In this document: positions 58,366-64,000 of the stretch, piece after piece
Position numbering within the stretch: position 1 is the stretch's first letter
Layout of the letters: each line of letters begins with the position of its first letter
Assembly (NCBI GenBank): GCA_029204225.1
Contig: CM055110.1
Coordinates: 42,823,862-42,887,861, forward strand
Length of the DNA stretch: 64,000 bases
Direction: 5' to 3'
Source: Diphasiastrum complanatum
Taxonomy: Eukaryota > Streptophyta > Lycopodiopsida > Lycopodiales > Lycopodiaceae
Notes under the pieces: model-generated
Databases searched by the model: none
Told to the model about the DNA's origin: nothing
Seen by the model: only the letters and a program-made list of their open reading frames with translations
Position numbers and translations under genes: made by a program

Positions 58366-60209
58366 GCTAGAAAGCAGGATGTCCGAGTGTGTTATTGCTT
58401 ATGAGTCTCGTCGTTTGCGCTCTTATGAGCAACGTTACTCTGTACATGAAAAAGAGCTGCTTGTTGTCATCCATGCTCTTAAAAAATGGCGTCATTATTT
58501 GTATTGTGTTCCCTTTGATATTGTTACTGATTATCAGTCTCTCCGTTATCTTTTTTCTCAGCGTGATCTTAGTGATCGTCAATATCGTTGGTTACAATTT
58601 TTACAGTCTTTTCATTTTGATATTTTGTATCCTCCAGGCAAGGCAAACACGGCCGCTGATGCTTTATCTCGTCTTCCTGCATTGTTACATAGTATTGTTG
58701 CTTCAGTTCCTTCTTGGTTTGATGATTTACCGGCCGCATATTTGTCTTGTTTAGACTTTTCTGAAGTTTATCATACTCGTCCCCTTTCGTCCTCTCGGAA
58801 GTTCCAGGTTTATACTATTGTTGATGATCGTTTATACCACTATGGTGCTTTATGTATTCCCAGTTCTCTTTCCATTCATCCTCAGTTGTTGTCTGATGCT
58901 CATGCTTCCCCTATTGGTGGCCATTTTGGTTTTCAAAAGTTTTATGCACGTCTTAAAGACGATTTTTATTGGCCATCCATGAAGTCTGAGCTAGCCCATC
59001 TTATTCGTGATTGTCCTTTTTGTGCCCGTATTAAATACTCTCATGCTAAGTCCGATGGTTTGCTCTAGAGTTGGCCCATTTCTCATCGCCAGTGGACAGA
59101 TATTTCTATGGACTTTATCCTTGGTCTTCCTCATACCCGTCGTGGTCATGACTCTTGTATGGTGGTGGTAGATCGGTTCTCGAAACATGCACACTTTATA
59201 CCGGTCCACAGTACTATTACAACTGAGCAGTGCGCACGTCTTTTTCTATCAGATATTTTTCACCTGCATGGTATGCCACGTACTATCCTATCTGATCGGG
59301 ATAATAAATTTACATCTACGTTCTAGACAGAGCTTATGTGTATTTTGGATGTACAGCTTCTGATGGGTACTGCTTATCATTCTACTGCTGATGGGCAGAC
59401 TGAGGTCCTTAATCAGATCCTTGAGGATTACCTTCGACATTTTGTTTCTCCTTCCGAGAAGGATTGGGACCATCATTTATGTTTGGCAGAGTATAGCTAT
59501 AATAGCTCTATTAGTACCAGCATTGGAGTTTCACCTTTCATTGGCTCATGGGTATGCTCCACTTTTGCCAGGGGTGCCTCTTTCTCCAGATGATACACCA
59601 GTTACCATTGCTTCTTTTTTATCCGGTGCTCGTGAGCTTATTTCTAGGGCTACTACTCACTTATAGCATGTTCAACAGCGCTATCAGACTTCTGTTGATC
59701 GTCATCGCCGTCATGTTGAGTTTCAGGTTGGTGATATGGTTTACCTTCGGTTACGCTTTGCACGTCATCACTTTGTTCAGGGTCACGCTTCTACTGAGAA
59801 GCTTGCACCACACTATTATGGGCCTTACTGTATCTTGGATCGCCTCAGCCCTGTTACATACCAGTTACAGTTGCCTGATTCTACACGTGCTTGTGATATC
59901 TTTCATGTTAGCCTGTTACGAGCTGCCATTGAGGATGATGCTCCTCGCGATCTCACATTTCCTACAGAGCCAGAGTTGTTCCCTTTTTTGTCAACTGCCA
60001 TCCATCAGGTTCGCCTTCAGTACAGTAAACGTCGCAGGCAGGTTCAGTTTTTAGTACAGTGGGATGGTCGTCCTCTTGAGGAGTCCACTTGGGAGCCTAT
60101 TGATGTGTTTTATCATACACCATTATTGGCAGATCAAGCTCGAGCCCTCATGGCTTTAGTTCTCTCCTCTACTATAGATGTCATTGTAGATGTTCTCTCT
60201 ACTTCATGA
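58366..60209 (+). pseudogene. pol: Decayed Ty3 chromovirus, 3' half in plus orientation (RNase H, integrase, chromodomain)
   Basis: Begins inside RNase H (CVIAYESRRLRSYEQRYSVHEKELL, then ADALSRLP). Integrase follows: zinc-binding H/C region (58900-59040), [21 protein letters not shown] and ADGQTEVLNQ carry the DDE residues. In-frame TAG codons at 59066 (LL-stop-SWP) and 59324 (STF-stop-TEL, probably TGG to TAG), a one-base frameshift near 59540, and a further TAG at 59664 disable it. The final frame (to 60209) ends in a chromodomain-like FLVQWDGRPLEESTWEP. The left edge is abrupt at 58366, where the gag/RT half on the minus strand would continue. Confidence 0.9.
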
Positions 60210-60706
60210 TTCGGCTAGCTATGACTATTCTTTATTGTCGTATTTGCTTAGTACTTGCTTTTTGGGGTATTTGTTGTGACGACTTATGTCCTCTTCATCA
60301 GTATTTCCATTAGTTCGTGATTTTTCAGTATTTAGCATGCTTACATTATTGTTTTAGATAGTCATTATGCTTGCTAGCCGGTGGAGGGCTTTGTCTTTCT
60401 ACAGGGGAGAGTTATGGACTTGGCTCATTACATTCGCCGCGTCCATTCTTTTATTGTTATTATGCATAAGCAGGCCTAAGGGCCCTTTTTATTCATATAC
60501 TATCTTTGGGCCCTATTTGGTTATATTTTTAGGACTTGGTCACATTGATTTGGAGTGGGGGTCCTCCTATTGGGAGGGCGCACTATTTTCCCTCCCTTTT
60601 TTGAATCATCCATTTGATTCAGGGAGAGGGTATAAGTAGGGCAACATTGTATTCCTTTATTCAGTTTATGATGATTGCTCCTCTTTAGCCTTCTTAAGCA
60701 TTCTCT
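60210..60706 (+). other. Non-coding end of the plus half, possible truncated 3' LTR
   Basis: After the integrase stop comes AT-rich sequence with a purine run AGGGGAGAG (about 60402) and later a promoter-like GGTATAAGTAGGG (about 60627). This is the layout expected of a polypurine tract and LTR. The segment ends abruptly at the 14 bp inverted repeat (60707-60720). No matching LTR was found in the window. Confidence 0.4.
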
Positions 60707-63538
60707 TCCTGCTTTCTAGCTTAAGACGGAGAAGAGCGCCTAAACCAATAGCACTAGCATCAGTCTCAACAATAAAACACTGATTAAACTGGGGAAGACA
60801 CATAATAGTAGCAGAAACAATGGCATGACGTAAAGCATCATAAGCAGTTTGACACTCAGAAGTCCAAACAAAGGCATGAGACTTCTTTAGTAACGAATGA
60901 AACGGAGCAGCCACAATGGCAAAATACTTAACAGGACAACGAAGATGGGTTGCCATATCTAAAAACATATAAACAGAATGAACATCGATTGGGACAGGCC
61001 AATTCTCAATAGCCTGAACTTTCTGAGGATCAAGACGAATACGTCCTCCACAAATAAGAAAACCCAAAAATTTGATTTCAGCCACGGCAAAAGAACATTT
61101 GGACAATTTGGCGAATAGTTGATGCTTAATAAGTAATTCAAACACAGAAGATAGATGTTTTACATGATCAGACAAAGAAGTACTAAAAACAAGAATGTCA
61201 TCAAAATAAATTAAGACACAAACACCTAAAAGAGGACGTAAAATATTATTCATAGCATTCTGAAATGTCGGTGGACCATTCTGAACACCAAATGGAAGAA
61301 CATGAAATTCATACAAACCCAAATGAGTACGAAATGCAGTCTTATGCTCATCAGAAGGACGCATCCTAATTTGGTAGTATCCAGAATGTAGGTCAATTTT
61401 GAAAAAGATGGAAGAAGTGCCAAGCTGATCAAAAAGGTCATCCATGTGAGGTATAGGATACTGATTACGGATAGTCAATGCAAAGGCGTTTGGTTCCATC
61501 TTTGGATGACAGGAGCACCAAAAGGACTATGGCTAGGAACAATGAGGCCCTGACGTAAAAGGGAAGCAATTTGGAGCTGGACCTCATCATGTTCATCTTT
61601 AGACATACGATATGGAGCACGAGGGGGTAGGGTAGCACCAGGAATAAAATCAATATGGTGGGTGACATCTCGTAATGGTGGCAGAGACGTAGGTTCTGAA
61701 AAGAGCACAGAATACCGATGCAATAAATCAGAAATCACCTGAGGAAGAGGACCCATGGATGGAGCAGGAGGAGCAGCAACTGATGTATTCTGAATGATAA
61801 AAAGAGCTGCACCCTGAGCCTTTGGCAAGCTATGCATAAACTGCTTCCCGGTAACCAACTAATAGTCACCCTGGGAATCAATGCCAGAAAGTAAATGATG
61901 TCGACCAGCATGTGTAAAAGACAATGTCTGCTGAGAAAGATCCACAGCAACAGTACCAAGGGATAACCAATCTGCACTAAGAATAATGTCATAGTGCTCT
62001 AGAGGAATAATATAGAAATCTGCCTGTCCAGAGAAGTCACCAATGTTATAGTCCAAGCCCTGAAACATCTGAGAGCTGATAAAAGTATGTGAGCTAGCAA
62101 CCTCGACACTGAGAGACTGTTTAGCAGAAATAGGTGTAGCAGAATCTTGGTGGAAATGTAACTGCTAATAAATGAGTGTGTACTGCCCGTATCCACCAAA
62201 GCATTATACTCTCGTCCCAAAATGCGAACACGTAACCGAATAGAATGAGGACCAGGACGCCCAGCCCAAGTAGCATAAGCAAGTTGCGCATGGCAAGCGG
62301 TGGAAGCAGGATCATCAAGAAGTGGGTCAGCCGACTCATCAACAAAATGTGAGTCAGGAGTATCAAGAATCTGGATATAAACATCAAAATTATCAGGAGT
62401 AAGAGCCTCATGGTAAAAAATAGCGGTAGGAGGACCAGGAGACTGTCAGCAATCACGGACGAGATGATCTGGACTCTTGTAGCGATAACAGAGGCGCTTC
62501 TGCTGAACCTCAACGAACTCTACGGCTGAATAACGGCGAACAAAGGCAGGGCGAGGTGTAGAAGGGCGAGGGGGAACGGTAGTATCTTCGAAGAACCAAA
62601 GTAGGAGAAGCAGTGGAAAGAGGGCGAGAAAAATGAGAAGAAGTGGACAACTCAAGATACTTATGCTGCAGGGTAGTAGCCAGGGAGATAGCATATGAGA
62701 GAGTAGGAGGCCAAAAAGAGGAAACATCATATCGTAAGGAGCCTCTAAGACCAGCAATAAAATGTGAAATAAGCTCTGTAGGATGAAGGTCAGTAAAAAG
62801 GTAAGAAAGTTCAGTAAACTGATCAATATAAGCAGTCAAATGACTAGTATGGCGAAGGCAACGAAACAGATCACGTTGGTGAACCAACCATTGTGGGTCA
62901 ATCATCGCCATACGAAGATCATGCCAAGAAGTAGGCCATATATGTAATCCCTCACGAGTAGGCTCAGAGCGATAGACATGCCACCAAGTCTGAGCTCGAC
63001 CATCTAAATGTAACGCAGCCAACTGCACTTCTGGGTTAGTCTTGGGATACATAAGAAAATAGGTTTCTAACTAAAAGAACCAATTTTCCAAGATATTCTC
63101 ATTAGATGGACCAGAATAAGTAGTAAGCTGGATGCGATCACGAAAATCACGAGCAAAATGAGGCTCAAGATTACCTGAAAAAGTAGAAGAAGGAAATTCT
63201 GGTGGTGCGGAGGGAAATCCACGTGGTGGTACAGAAGACCCGAAAGGAGGCCCATAAGAACTAGCACTATATGAAGGGAGACCAAACGTACTACCAAAAG
63301 CACCTCCTGAAGATGAAGATGGAGCAGGAGCAGGCGTACTCAAAATAGGAAATAAAGGTGCTTTACCAGGACGATGAAGAATGTCTCGGGGGGTGGTATC
63401 CCCTCGTGGTAAGATAGTCTCAAGGCTAGAAAGAATACAATCAATACGACTCTCAAGATGATCCATGCGGGAATCAATATGTGTAAAACGATCATCTAAA
63501 GAGCTCTGCGGAGGGTCTTCTGATGAAGAAGTCGCCAT
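60690..63538 (-). pseudogene. gag-pol: Decayed Ty3 chromovirus, 5' half in minus orientation (gag, protease, RT, start of RNase H)
   Basis: Read from 63538 down. Gag starts MATSSSEDPPQ with a short coiled coil (RMDHLESRIDCILSSLETIL). The capsid part, AALHLDGRAQTWWHVY (about 63010), comes after an in-frame TAG at 63071. A zinc knuckle (CYRYKSPDHLVRDC, about 62480) has Tyr in place of the second Cys. The protease has LVDTGSTHSFIS (about 62195), and another TAG lies at 61859. RT spans 61700-60900 with small frameshifts near 61500 and the catalytic IYFDDILVFS. It ends in RNase H at FIVETDASAIGLGALL, right before the 14 bp repeat at 60707-60720. Together with the plus half it makes one full set of domains. 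Confidence 0.9.
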
Positions 63539-64000
63539 AGGGACTAAGGAAGAGACAAAAACCTGAGGGAGAGGACGTTTGTCGTCACCCCAACTTAGTC
63601 TAACTTCTGAAATCACCAAAAATGGCACGTAAACAATCAATCAAGATGGATAATAATCAGAAAATGAGGGGCTGAGAAAGTAGAAGGTTTCTAACAAAAT
63701 GGAAAAATGGAAAGAGGAGGGTGTGAGGCAACAAATATGAACAGGAATAGGGGGCTGGAAAGAGCAGTATATGAGCAGAAAAGACAGCAAGTAGGTGCAA
63801 AAAGGAAGTGCAAAAAGGGTGCAAGCAATACCTGGGTGGGTGTTGATCTGTCGTTCACTCGGTAGTGCCAACAAAGAGAGGTAAAAGCTGAAGATAATAG
63901 GGCACTGGGCAGCAACTACCAAGATCCACAATATGTTGAAGAATAGGCTGAAAAAAGGTGCTGAAGTAAGGTGCCGAACAGCCTCCAATCAATAGCCGAA
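63539..64000 (-). other. Leader or upstream part of the minus Ty3 half
   Basis: This 0.46 kb lies upstream of gag on the element strand. It shows no Met-tRNA primer site and no match to the LTR-like end at 60.2-60.7 kb, so the 5' LTR, if present, lies beyond the window. Confidence 0.4.

Overview
The window is nuclear DNA of a land plant with a large, repeat-rich genome. The evidence is two spliced plant-type genes (a HAK/KUP/KT potassium transporter and a clade-D-like PP2C phosphatase), LTR retrotransposons with the plant initiator-Met-tRNA primer site TGGTATCAGAGC, and nested, foldback and hAT element debris filling almost everything else. The 10.3 kb first intron of the PP2C gene fits a lineage with bloated introns (gymnosperm, fern or lycophyte are possible), but the sequence alone does not settle the lineage. 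No bacterial operons, CRISPR arrays, tRNA or rRNA genes were seen.

Layout. 0-5.6 kb: satellite-like and foldback repeats, including an alternating 120/110 bp tandem array, a CTCGGTCGAGA-rich array, a 0.23 kb direct repeat present twice and a 32 bp C run. 5.7-8.8 kb: relic of a gag-only LTR element with polypurine tract and LTR start. 10.3-11.05 kb: a foldback element of about 750 bp built from tandem subrepeats. 11.5-22.4 kb: a complete chromodomain Ty3 element (358 bp LTRs, target duplication GTATG) whose reverse transcriptase is split by a 4,515 bp Ty1/copia element in opposite orientation (identical 655 bp LTRs, target duplication AGTTT). The inserted element lacks gag and protease but keeps an uninterrupted integrase/RT/RNase H frame.

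23.4-27.5 kb: intact nine-exon HAK/KUP gene on the plus strand, including one GC-AG intron. 29.8-41 kb: a mosaic of truncated copia pieces and two related minus-strand elements of unknown class, encoding coiled-coil and proline-rich proteins with a shared QPQPEW motif, each next to an LTR-like segment.

43.0-56.1 kb: a four-exon PP2C gene on the minus strand. Its first intron carries a duplicated LTR relic, another LTR with primer site, a hAT transposase relic, telomere-like repeats, a 675 bp tandem duplication and a CCGTGGTACGGCAC foldback element. 58.4-63.5 kb: a decayed Ty3 chromovirus in two oppositely oriented halves (RNase H/integrase/chromodomain on plus, gag/protease/RT/start of RNase H on minus) that meet within RNase H at an inverted 14 bp repeat.

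Only the HAK and PP2C genes look like host genes. They are separate and convergent, not an operon. The copia element in the Ty3 RT is the youngest insertion visible.
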